The notes beneath the pieces were generated by a model that saw only the letters and a list, made by a program, of their open reading frames with translations, ran no database searches and had not been told where the DNA came from. Position numbers and translations under genes: made by a program. Positions 34,507 through 42,731 of a DNA stretch of 64,000 bases are shown here, in pieces. Position 1 is the stretch's first letter. Each line of letters starts with the position of its first letter. Location of the stretch: NCBI GenBank assembly GCA_016124445.1, contig WGNR01000001.1, positions 1-64,000 of the forward strand. The letters are read 5' to 3'. Source of the DNA: a bacterium. GTDB taxonomy: Bacteria; Planctomycetota; Planctomycetia; Pirellulales; Pirellulaceae.

Positions 34507-35161
34507 CGCATGATGCTCACAACATTGTTTATCCATCGCTTTTAAATCATAGCCAAATATCCTCGTATGCGACGTCGATTACACATTCACTTTGTTCGAT
34601 TCCCCGGAGTTGATCTGCCCGGTTGAAACGAACGCCCATGCCGACGTCCGACATGGTAGCCTTTGCGGCTCACCGTTTACCACAGTTGGGCATCGTCCCA
34701 TAAGGATTGGGGCTGGACGCCTTGGACGACCTGCTGGCGTTCGAATACAAGCGAAATAAGTTGATCGTTCGAGCGGATGTTCAGCGCTCGGAATCGCTCG
34801 GAGAAGTCGTTCCGGTCGCCGACAGCCGAATCGCGAAAGACTTTCGCTCAGCCATCCTGGTTGGCTGTTCTAAAGTCATCGCCGTCATAAAGAATCTCCT
34901 GGCGATCGTTCAGATTCTGGATTCAGGATTGCGGGGAAGGCGTCGTCGGGGCGTTCCCAACGGTTCCCCTTCATTGATTCTCGAATGGTGGCTAAATGCC
35001 ATCCGAATACACCTGTTCCAGAAAAATATAGACAAGACTGCTAAAATTAGCGATAATCCCTTCCAAAAGAACACGCCAAGCCCCGATTTGCATCGACAGT
35101 CGCGGTCGCTTGGCTTATCTAATCATCAGGCAGAACATTCGTTGAAGAAGAAGGAATCACG
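34507..35161. other. Intergenic region without a recognised gene
   Basis: About 650 bases between the third repeat and the secreted protein gene. Open frames are present (for example 34707-35189 on + from TTG) but lack Shine-Dalgarno, family resemblance and normal start codons, and the longest overlaps the real start at 35162. It marks the right end of the stress island. No feature can be supported. Confidence 0.5.
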
Positions 35162-35953
35162 ATGGTTTCGATCGGAAATCCCTGGATAGCCGCACTCTTG
35201 TTGGTAGCCATCTCGACCACAGCGATCTTTGCGGAAGACGCTCCTCAAACTGCCGACCAGTTGCAAGCGAAGTTCGACAAAGCACCGCTCAAGTTTATGT
35301 TCGTGGGGGGCCCCAGCGGCAAGGAAGAGTTTCAACTTGTCCCGCAACCATTGTTGAATTGGTCCAATCCCGAGCGACGCACTCCGGCCGGAGCGGTTTA
35401 TATCTGGACACTACATGGCCGGCCGGAGGTAGCTATGTCGCTTTATCCCAATTACAGCAAGGTCGACCATGAGTTTCAGTCCCTTTCTCGCTATCCCTTC
35501 AACGCCAAAATCGAAGGACGGGAAGTTTGGAACCCGAAAGGCCCCGGCATCGAAATGAAAACGCTGGAAACCGACACGAAACCTGCCGAAAGCAAAGTGG
35601 CGCGCCTGCGGCAAATGCGGGCATTGGCACGCGAGTTCACCGCCAGCCTGGATCCACGCGGCAAAACGAAAGAGCTTCGAATGTTGCCGTCACCCATTTA
35701 TCGGTACTCCTCGGACGAAAAACCTGTGGTCGTTGACGGTACGATCTTCGCCTTCGTTCAGGGAACCGATCCCGAAGTCTTGCTGCTAATCGAAGCAGTT
35801 AAGGGAGACGATGGCGCATCTTCATGGCACTATGGCCTGGGCCGCATGAGCATGGTCGCGATGGAGGTACGACATAACGATCGAGCGGTCTGGAAAGCAA
35901 ATTGGGCGCAGCAAAGTCACACGACTCCCTACAAAGTTGTCCCTGGAGAATAA
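35162..35953 (+). CDS. Secreted protein of unknown function
   Basis: A 263-residue protein with a clear signal peptide (PWIAALLLVAISTTAIFAED, cleavage near residue 24). The mature part has no recognised domain; it contains YIWTLHGRPEVAMSLYPNY, SPIYRYSSDEKPVVVDGTIF and TDPEVLLLIEAVKGDDGAS, a pattern seen in a group of secreted planctomycete proteins annotated only as hypothetical. AGAAGGAATCACG precedes the ATG, a moderate Shine-Dalgarno. It is followed by 380 bases with no gene before the DUF1549 operon. Function cannot be inferred from its neighbours with any confidence. Confidence 0.75.
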   Translation: MVSIGNPWIAALLLVAISTTAIFAEDAPQTADQLQAKFDKAPLKFMFVGGPSGKEEFQLVPQPLLNWSNPERRTPAGAVYIWTLHGRPEVAMSLYPNYSKVDHEFQSLSRYPFNAKIEGREVWNPKGPGIEMKTLETDTKPAESKVARLRQMRALAREFTASLDPRGKTKELRMLPSPIYRYSSDEKPVVVDGTIFAFVQGTDPEVLLLIEAVKGDDGASSWHYGLGRMSMVAMEVRHNDRAVWKANWAQQSHTTPYKVVPGE

Positions 35954-36246
35954 TGGCAAACCTCTCGTCTCATCGAATTCGCTGCGGAAAGAAATCGATG
36001 CAGTACCAAGACCTCGATCGCCGCGGTGGCAATTTTCCCCGGTACGCATGACCCACCAGGAAATCTATCTGCGCATTGGACAAAACCACGTTTGGAAGAG
36101 CGAGCACGACGAAAATGACGTTCGGTTTCACGGCGTCAATTACACCGACAATGGTTGTCAGGCCGGGCTGCATCATCTCAATTTACCCCAGTAAATGCAC
36201 AGATCGCGGCCTGCCGGGCAAAACTAGAAAAAAACGCTTGCCATAA

Positions 36247-36263
36247 ATAGACGAAATGTCTAT
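36247..36263 (+). promoter_or_regulatory. Inverted repeat upstream of the DUF1549 gene
   Basis: ATAGAC-GAAAT-GTCTAT, 6-base exact arms with a 5-base spacer, about 70 bases upstream of ATG 36332 in AT-rich DNA. It resembles in form the operators of BlaI/MecI-type repressors, and a BlaI gene lies 14 kb downstream, but the connection is only a possibility. Confidence 0.35.
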
Positions 36264-36331
36264 ATTCTCTTTTGTCGTGGTTGGGCAAGTTGCTTAACCA
36301 CCCCAGACGCAGTCCAACACAGGAGCCAAAC

Positions 36332-37843
36332 ATGCGAATGCTGATAGCGATCCTCCTGGCGGCAGTCGTCGGTCCATTCACTTGGCCCAAACTGGCATCG
36401 GCCGATTCGCACGGCGAGTCGCTGGCACGCTGGATCAACGAGCGCGGCCGCCAGGCATGGGGCGAGCCGCCAGCCAAGTGCGACGATTTCACCTTCGCAC
36501 GCCGCGTCTATCTCGACATCGTCGGGAGAACTCCCAGCGTTTCGGAACTGCGTGACTTTCAAGACCTCGGAGACAACCGCCGCGACATCCTGGTCGATCG
36601 CCTGATCTTCGGCGAAGGCCCCCGTTCGGAAACGTATCTACGGCTCGGTTCCCAGAATTTAGCTCGCTATTGGCGGCGCGTTTTGATACCGCCTGGGACA
36701 ACGATTGTTGGCTCACCGTTGCCGCTTGAAAACTGGCTGAAACAGTCTTTCTCCGAGCGGACACCGTATGACGAAATAATGCGTGACCTGACGGCGATTC
36801 GTTCCCCAGGGGAGGCCGGCAGCTACTATCAACTGCTTGGCTCGCTGCCAGAAAACTACGCCAGTCATCTCACACGGTCCGCGCTCGGCGTGCGTATCGA
36901 GTGTGCCCAATGCCACGATCATCCGTTCGTCGACTGGAAACAGGAGGACTTCTGGGGGCTCGCCGCGTTTTACGGAAACCTGCGCGGACCAAGAGACGCC
37001 CTGGCAAGATCCGGCACGGAAGGATCGATCACCTACGAAGGAAAAACGTATCCCGCTAAGTTCCTCTGGACTGGGCAGCCGCTCGACGAAAGCGGGGCCG
37101 CGCCGCGAGCTCAATTGGCAACGTGGATGACGTCAACCGAGAATCCCCAGTTCTCTGCCACCGCAGTAAATCGTATCTGGCAGTACCTTGTTGGCCACGG
37201 CCTCTACGCCGATATCGACAACCTCGATCAAGCCACGCCCGAGGAACGAGAATTTCTGGACGAGGTCGCCCAGCGATTTGCCCGCGACGGCTTCGACGTC
37301 CAAGGCCTAATGGCCGCGATCTGTAAGTCAGATTGGTACCAGGCCCAAAGCACCGATCAACCTGTCAGACCGGAAGGCTTCCAACGCCAGTTAAAAGTCC
37401 TCAGCCCCGATCAGGTTTTCGATTCACTGGAACAGGCCCTCCTGCTGCCGATAAGCCGGATCGATCCCGATTCGCCGCGTTGGTCAGGGGAACGATCACA
37501 ATTGGTCAACCGCTTAAGCGAGACGGTCGGGACGACGCCGGAAGATTACGCTTCCGGAATTCCCCAGGCGCTCATGCTGATGAACGGGCGTCTCACCAGC
37601 GATGCAATCGACCTGGAGAACAGCCGCCTGCTTCGAGCAGTCGTCGAAACACCCTTCTTTAACGATCACGCTCGGATCAAAACCCTCTTCCTGGCCGTTC
37701 TGACACGCGAACCAACCGAAGCGGAATCGGCCGCTTTGGTCAAATTTGTCAACGGAATGCCGGAAGGGAAAAATCAGCAAGAAGCCTACGGGGAAATCCT
37801 GTGGGCCCTGCTCAACAGTCCGGAGTTTGTGCTATGCCGATAA
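36332..37843 (+). CDS. DUF1549/DUF1553 secreted planctomycete protein
   Basis: A 503-residue protein with a signal peptide (MRMLIAILLAAVVGPF, start ATG 36332 with ACAGGAG 8 bases upstream). Residues about 40-240 are DUF1549: RRVYLDIVGRTPSVSELRDF, then the characteristic CAQCHDHPFVDWKQEDFW with a CxxCH. The C-terminal DUF1553 includes NRIWQYLVGHGLY and ends LWALLNSPEFVLCR. The pair of domains is found in great numbers in planctomycetes and usually next to DUF1501 genes, as here; the role is unproven, though carbohydrate use or periplasmic redox roles have been suggested. The CxxCH looks haem-like, but haem binding is not established. It overlaps the DUF1501 start by 10 bases. Confidence 0.9.
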   Translation: MRMLIAILLAAVVGPFTWPKLASADSHGESLARWINERGRQAWGEPPAKCDDFTFARRVYLDIVGRTPSVSELRDFQDLGDNRRDILVDRLIFGEGPRSETYLRLGSQNLARYWRRVLIPPGTTIVGSPLPLENWLKQSFSERTPYDEIMRDLTAIRSPGEAGSYYQLLGSLPENYASHLTRSALGVRIECAQCHDHPFVDWKQEDFWGLAAFYGNLRGPRDALARSGTEGSITYEGKTYPAKFLWTGQPLDESGAAPRAQLATWMTSTENPQFSATAVNRIWQYLVGHGLYADIDNLDQATPEEREFLDEVAQRFARDGFDVQGLMAAICKSDWYQAQSTDQPVRPEGFQRQLKVLSPDQVFDSLEQALLLPISRIDPDSPRWSGERSQLVNRLSETVGTTPEDYASGIPQALMLMNGRLTSDAIDLENSRLLRAVVETPFFNDHARIKTLFLAVLTREPTEAESAALVKFVNGMPEGKNQQEAYGEILWALLNSPEFVLCR

Positions 37844-39141
37844 CACACATGCAAGATTCATTCACCCGTCGCGACATGATGCGGATTGCGGCCACGTCGC
37901 TGGCAGGCATCAGTTGTTCCGGCTGGCTGCCGAAGTTGGCCCTCGCCGCCGAGGGAAAGCGGCCCCCTAAGGCCTGCATTCTGCTGTGGATGTCAGGGGG
38001 CCCGAGCCAGATCGACACGCTCGATCCGAAACCGGACCACGCCAATGGCGGACCAACCCGGGCCATCAAGACGTCGGTTCCGGGAATCCAACTGAGCGAG
38101 AACCTGCCTGGGGTAGCCAAGCAAATGCAACATGTCGCGCTGGTTCGTTCCATGAAAACCCGCGAGGGGGATCATGGCCGAGCCACACAATTGATGATGA
38201 CCGGGTATCGTCCTATGGGCGGCGCCATCGAATACCCGGTCCTTGGGTCGCTTCTGGCCGAGCGACTCAAGCCAGCCGATGCCCAGTTGCCCGGGTTCGT
38301 AGCGATCTCCCCGTTTCGTCCCGGCAACTTGGGCGCCGGCTTTTTGGGCCCCCGCTTTGCGCCGCTGATGGTTTCCGGTGTCAGCAACAACCCCAATACC
38401 CGCGCCGACCTGACGGTTGAAAACCTCGATCCCTCCGGCATCGAGCGCGACCAGCTTGGCCAGCGAAAGTTTCTTCTGGATGTGATTCGCGGCGGCACGC
38501 CGGTCGATGCTTCCGCCGCCAAGAAGCACGCGGCCGTTTACGACCAAGCCATGCGAATGGTCGAAACACGCGGTGAAGGTGCGTTCGACCTCGATCAAGA
38601 ACCGGCCGAACTGCGAGACGCGTATGGCCGCAATCGTTTCGGCCAAGGCTGCCTCTTAGCGCGCCGCCTGGTCGAACGGAATGTACCGTTCGTGGAAGTC
38701 ACGCTTGGTCCCTCCGGAGAAGCGACCTGGGATTCACATTTGAACAACTTCCGTACGGTCAAATCAATGTGCGAAATCCTGGATCCTGCCTGGTCGACCT
38801 TGATCGGCGACTTGAAGCAACGGGGCCTGCTCGAGTCGACATTGGTGGTCTGGATGGGAGAATTCGGCCGTACGCCGCGCATCAATCCTAATTCTGGCCG
38901 CGACCACTTTCCTGACGCCTGGAGCGTTGCGCTCGCCGGCGCGAACATTCAGGGGGGGAGCGTGATTGGTGCAACCACCGCGGACGGAATGTCGGTGAAA
39001 GACCGCCCGGTGCAAGCTGCCGACCTATTTGCCACCGTGATGGAAGCGGTCGGCATTCCCGCCGACTCCAACAACTACATGGGTGATCGCCCCATTCCGA
39101 TCGTCGACGGCGGCAAACCCATTCTGGAGATCCTGGGATGA
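37834..39141 (+). CDS. DUF1501 protein with twin-arginine signal
   Basis: A 435-residue protein. The N-terminus FTRRDMMRIAATSLAG carries a twin-arginine signal, so export is through Tat. The DUF1501 body has CILLWMSGGPSQIDTLDPK, HVALVRSMKTREGDHGRATQ and VVWMGEFGRTPRIN, which place it in the alkaline-phosphatase/sulfatase-like superfamily. Activity is unproven. The start ATG 37834 lies inside the preceding gene; another in-frame ATG follows five codons later. The stop overlaps the next start as ATGA. The DUF1549-DUF1501 pair is a common planctomycete module. Confidence 0.92.
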   Translation: MPITHMQDSFTRRDMMRIAATSLAGISCSGWLPKLALAAEGKRPPKACILLWMSGGPSQIDTLDPKPDHANGGPTRAIKTSVPGIQLSENLPGVAKQMQHVALVRSMKTREGDHGRATQLMMTGYRPMGGAIEYPVLGSLLAERLKPADAQLPGFVAISPFRPGNLGAGFLGPRFAPLMVSGVSNNPNTRADLTVENLDPSGIERDQLGQRKFLLDVIRGGTPVDASAAKKHAAVYDQAMRMVETRGEGAFDLDQEPAELRDAYGRNRFGQGCLLARRLVERNVPFVEVTLGPSGEATWDSHLNNFRTVKSMCEILDPAWSTLIGDLKQRGLLESTLVVWMGEFGRTPRINPNSGRDHFPDAWSVALAGANIQGGSVIGATTADGMSVKDRPVQAADLFATVMEAVGIPADSNNYMGDRPIPIVDGGKPILEILG

Positions 39142-40769
39142 TTCACCCGCAGGCAGAAAAACATCGCATAGCAAACGTGGCGCAGGCGGCTGGCTGGTTC
39201 GTCGCGATGCTGGCTGCTTGCTGTACGGCTCCCGTTCTGGCAGCTGACGAACCTCGCCCTGGGCAACACGATATGTTGTTGCTATTGCCCAGCGGACCGA
39301 TCCATGTGCGGGCCTGGATTACTGACGACGGCAGCCCATTGGAACAGGTCCGCCAGAACTACATTCACGGCCTGATCACATCCTTGGATACCAACCAGGA
39401 CGGCAAGTTGGGCCGGGACGAAACGATGAAGCATCCGCTGTTTGTCAGCGGCCGGCGGTACGAGAACAACAAGTTCCTCAACTCCCTTGGAAGTCAGCGA
39501 CCCTACAGCAATCGCGAAATCGAACTAGCGGTCGACAGGGTCGCCGGGCAACCGGTCGCGTTTCGCCAGAACAATGCTTTCGCCGAACAAGACCTGAGCG
39601 TCTTCCGCGTGCTCGACCAGAACGAATCCGGTCTGATCGATCGGGCGGAAATGCGGATGGCTCCGGCGCGAATCGCCGAGCGAGACAGTGATTTCGATCA
39701 ATGCATCACGTTTGACGAATTCCTCGAAGAGTCCGCCGGTATGATGATGGACATTGTCGTAACTCCCCTCGTCGAATCACCGCCGACCTCGCTTCACTCG
39801 GAATTGCTCCGCGACGCGAACGAACCGGTTCTGGCAGCCCGGCTGGTTCGCCTTTACGATCAAGACCGTGACGCGCATCTTTCTGAGAAAGAGCTTGGCT
39901 GGCCAGCCAAACGCGTGGCCGTGACGGATTCTGATCAAGATGGCCGACTCAGCATGCAGGAGCTGGCCACGATCGGAACCTCCGTGCCCGATATCGAATT
40001 TGAAGTCGACCTTGCCAAACAGGCCGGGGAAGCCATGAAACTGGTTGGAAATGCCAACGCAGAAGCAAGCGATCCCGGCGGCAACGCCATCCGAATGAGA
40101 CGGGGTGATGTGATGCTCAGCGTCGGTTATCGCTATCGCGATCCGGTCGACGAAGCGAGACGCAACGCCGAGGCAGCATTCAATGCGATCGACGCCGACG
40201 CCAACGGCTACCTCGACCGGGACGAGATCGCCGAACATCAGCGGTTCGAGCGTTATCTCTTCGACGCAATGGACGAAAACAATGACGATCGCGTATTTGC
40301 CGCCGAGATGATGAAATACGTAACCAGCTACGCCCAAGCCGCATCGACTTCGTGCCGGGCAACATTGGTCGACACCGGCAACGGATTCTTTCAGATGCTC
40401 GACACCAGCAACGACGGCAGAATTTCTATCCGCGAACTACGCGCGTGCGAACAGCACCTGCTGGATGTTGCCGGCAATGAAAACGAGATCAACCCATCGC
40501 GGCTGGCCAAGTCGTATCAAATCGAAATCGAACGGGGCGGTGTCAGCCTGTTTGGCAAAGTCGACCGGCCCACTGCCAAGGCCCCCGGCGTGCAAGTGCG
40601 AACCAACGCTGGTCCTGTCTGGTTTCAAAGAATGGATCGCAACGGCGACGGTGATCTGACCTGGGACGAGTTTCTAGGGCCACGCGATGTATTTGAACAT
40701 TTGGATTCCGACCGGGACGGCCTGTTGGACCGGAACGAAGCGGGTAAAGCGAGCGAGAAGACCCCATGA
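39138..40769 (+). CDS. Secreted EF-hand protein with ten calcium-binding loops
   Basis: A 543-residue protein with a signal peptide (FVAMLAACCTAPVLAAD). Ten loops with EF-hand spacing are visible: DTNQDGKLGRDE, DQNESGLIDRAE, DSDFDQCITFDE, DQDRDAHLSEKE, DSDQDGRLSMQE, DADANGYLDRDE, DENNDDRVFAAE, DTSNDGRISIRE, DRNGDGDLTWDE and DSDRDGLLDRNE. Some lack the central Gly and may bind weakly. Calcium binding outside the cytoplasm is probable. The start overlaps the DUF1501 stop as ATGA, and the stop overlaps the MoxR start as ATGA, so it is translationally linked to both sides. Confidence 0.88.
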   Translation: MIHPQAEKHRIANVAQAAGWFVAMLAACCTAPVLAADEPRPGQHDMLLLLPSGPIHVRAWITDDGSPLEQVRQNYIHGLITSLDTNQDGKLGRDETMKHPLFVSGRRYENNKFLNSLGSQRPYSNREIELAVDRVAGQPVAFRQNNAFAEQDLSVFRVLDQNESGLIDRAEMRMAPARIAERDSDFDQCITFDEFLEESAGMMMDIVVTPLVESPPTSLHSELLRDANEPVLAARLVRLYDQDRDAHLSEKELGWPAKRVAVTDSDQDGRLSMQELATIGTSVPDIEFEVDLAKQAGEAMKLVGNANAEASDPGGNAIRMRRGDVMLSVGYRYRDPVDEARRNAEAAFNAIDADANGYLDRDEIAEHQRFERYLFDAMDENNDDRVFAAEMMKYVTSYAQAASTSCRATLVDTGNGFFQMLDTSNDGRISIRELRACEQHLLDVAGNENEINPSRLAKSYQIEIERGGVSLFGKVDRPTAKAPGVQVRTNAGPVWFQRMDRNGDGDLTWDEFLGPRDVFEHLDSDRDGLLDRNEAGKASEKTP

Positions 40770-41806
40770 GCAATACGATGGACCCCACTTCCAGTCACGA
40801 CGAAACCCTGATGGCCCAAGTCGAGCGGCTGCGTCAGGCCAGGCAGCAACTGCGCGAGGAAATCGGCAAGGTCATTGTCGGCCAGCAAGATGTGGTCGAC
40901 CTGCTGCTGTTAGGGCTGATGTGCCGCGGACACGTGCTGCTGCACGGCGTACCGGGACTCGGCAAAACACTGATGGCACGCACCCTGGCCAAAACACTCG
41001 ACTTGCGTTTCAAACGCGTTCAGTTCACGCCCGACCTGATGCCCTCCGATATCACCGGTACCGATGTGATCGAGGAGCAGGAAGGAGGGGGCGGGCATCG
41101 CTTGAAGTTCGTCCCAGGGCCAATCTTCACCAACTTCCTATTGGCCGACGAAGTGAACCGCACTCCGCCCAAGACGCAAGCCGCGCTGCTGCAAGCTATG
41201 CAGGAGCACGAAGTTTCAATCGGCAACACCACCTACCAGTTGGATCCTCCCTTCTTCGTCGTCGCGACGCAGAACCCCATTGAAATGGAAGGAACGTACC
41301 CGCTGCCCGAAGCCCAGGTCGATCGATTCATGTTCAATATCCGCGTCCGCTATCCGACTGTCGCCCAGGAGGCGGACATCATTCGCGGGACCACCGGCAG
41401 CGAAACGGTCGAGCCAGAAGCGGTCCTTTCCACTGAAGACCTACTGCGGCTGCAAGCAATCGTGCGGAGCGTTCCCGTTTCGGACGACGTTATCAACTAT
41501 GCGGCTCGCCTGGTCAATGCCACGCGGCCGGTTCGGACCAGCGAAGAAGATCGCACGCCATTGGAAGCGATCGAGAAATATGTCACCTATGGAGCGAGCC
41601 CCCGAGCCGGTCAGGCACTCGTACTCGCCGGCAAGGCGAAAGCGGTGCTCGAAGGGCGTTACCACGTCGATTTCGCCGATATCAAATCATTGGCCCACCC
41701 AGTACTGCGGCATCGGCTCGTGCTGAACTTCCACGGTCGAGCGGACAACATCGACTCAGATGACGTGATCGATAAACTTCTCGCCGCCGTGAAGGAAGAC
41801 GCGTGA
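40766..41806 (+). CDS. MoxR-family AAA+ ATPase
   Basis: A 346-residue AAA+ ATPase. Walker A is GVPGLGKTLMAR, Walker B is LLADEVNRTPPKTQAALLQAM, and sensor 1 is FFVVATQNPIEMEGTYPLPE; the C-terminal AAA lid follows. MoxR ATPases act as chaperones with vWA proteins, here DUF58 and BatA-like proteins encoded directly downstream. It probably acts in the cytoplasm on the membrane-bound vWA partners. It lies in an unbroken chain of overlapping genes (ATGA at the start; the DUF58 ATG overlaps its stop by one base). A second MoxR gene at 55331 belongs to a different system. Confidence 0.94.
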   Translation: MSNTMDPTSSHDETLMAQVERLRQARQQLREEIGKVIVGQQDVVDLLLLGLMCRGHVLLHGVPGLGKTLMARTLAKTLDLRFKRVQFTPDLMPSDITGTDVIEEQEGGGGHRLKFVPGPIFTNFLLADEVNRTPPKTQAALLQAMQEHEVSIGNTTYQLDPPFFVVATQNPIEMEGTYPLPEAQVDRFMFNIRVRYPTVAQEADIIRGTTGSETVEPEAVLSTEDLLRLQAIVRSVPVSDDVINYAARLVNATRPVRTSEEDRTPLEAIEKYVTYGASPRAGQALVLAGKAKAVLEGRYHVDFADIKSLAHPVLRHRLVLNFHGRADNIDSDDVIDKLLAAVKEDA

Positions 41807-42729
41807 TGATCAAGAACAGCCGCCCCACCGAGCACACCGCCAGCCGGCAGACCGCTTGCTTGCGGCCGGAAGAACTTGCCCGGCTCAATTCGCTCGAATT
41901 GCGCGCACGCGGGGTGGTCGAAGGTTTCCTGCAAGGCTTGCACCGCAGCCCGTTTGTCGGCTTCAGCGTCGAGTTTTCCTCACACCGGCGTTATGGGCCC
42001 GGCGACGATCTGCGACACGTCAACTGGAAGGTGTTCGCCCGGCAGCGAAAGCTGTATGTGAAAGAGTTCGATGCAGAAACCAATTTGAACCTATACCTGT
42101 TTGTCGACGCGAGCCGCTCGATGCAATGCCGCGTTGATGGGGTGATGACCAAACGCGAGTATGCCTCGACGCTGGCCGCCGCGATGGCATGGATGGCAAT
42201 GAAGCAGCGCGACACGGTCGCGCTCGGCTTGATGGATGATGGCATTAGCAGCTACCTCGATCCCTCGGCCAAGCCCGGTCGCTGGGAGGAATGCTTGACG
42301 CTGCTGTCCCAAGCCGACGGCAAAAACGTGACGGCACTCGGCAAGTCGCTGGAACAGGCCTCGGCCCTCGCCCGGCATCGTGGCATCGTGGCGATCTTCA
42401 GCGACCTGGTCGACGATACGACGGCCATCGAGCGGGGACTCGTCCAATTGCGGCATCGCGGGCATGAAGTGGTGCTGTTCCATCTGCTCGACCCTTGCGA
42501 ACGCTACCTGACGCAGCAAGGGCGTCTACGGGTGGTCGACATGGAAGGTTCCGGACAATTGACCACCGACGCCGAAGGCGTCCGGTCCGCTTATCGGAAA
42601 CGGGTCGACCGCTGGTGTGGCGAACTAGCCGACTTATGTGTTCGGCAAGGCGTGGACCGAATCGAATTAACCACCGACAAAGCCCCAGCGGCCGTTCTAT
42701 TTGATTACATGGTACAGCGATCGACGTAA
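41806..42729 (+). CDS. DUF58 protein
   Basis: A 307-residue protein with the DUF58 core RRYGPGDDLRHVNWKVFARQ followed by a vWA-like part. The MIDAS-like DASRSMQC is followed by a long helical and strand region with IVAIFSDLVDDTTAIERGL. DUF58 proteins are the usual partners of MoxR ATPases. I prefer ATG 41806, which overlaps the MoxR stop by one base; a GTG at 41803 would give one more residue. It is followed by 2 bases and the BatA-like gene. Confidence 0.9.
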   Translation: MIKNSRPTEHTASRQTACLRPEELARLNSLELRARGVVEGFLQGLHRSPFVGFSVEFSSHRRYGPGDDLRHVNWKVFARQRKLYVKEFDAETNLNLYLFVDASRSMQCRVDGVMTKREYASTLAAAMAWMAMKQRDTVALGLMDDGISSYLDPSAKPGRWEECLTLLSQADGKNVTALGKSLEQASALARHRGIVAIFSDLVDDTTAIERGLVQLRHRGHEVVLFHLLDPCERYLTQQGRLRVVDMEGSGQLTTDAEGVRSAYRKRVDRWCGELADLCVRQGVDRIELTTDKAPAAVLFDYMVQRST

Positions 42730-42731
42730 GC

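Noticed and set aside
34707..35189. A 160-codon frame from a TTG codon
   Set aside because: It overlaps the start of the clear secreted-protein gene at 35162 and its residues look like noise in the second half.
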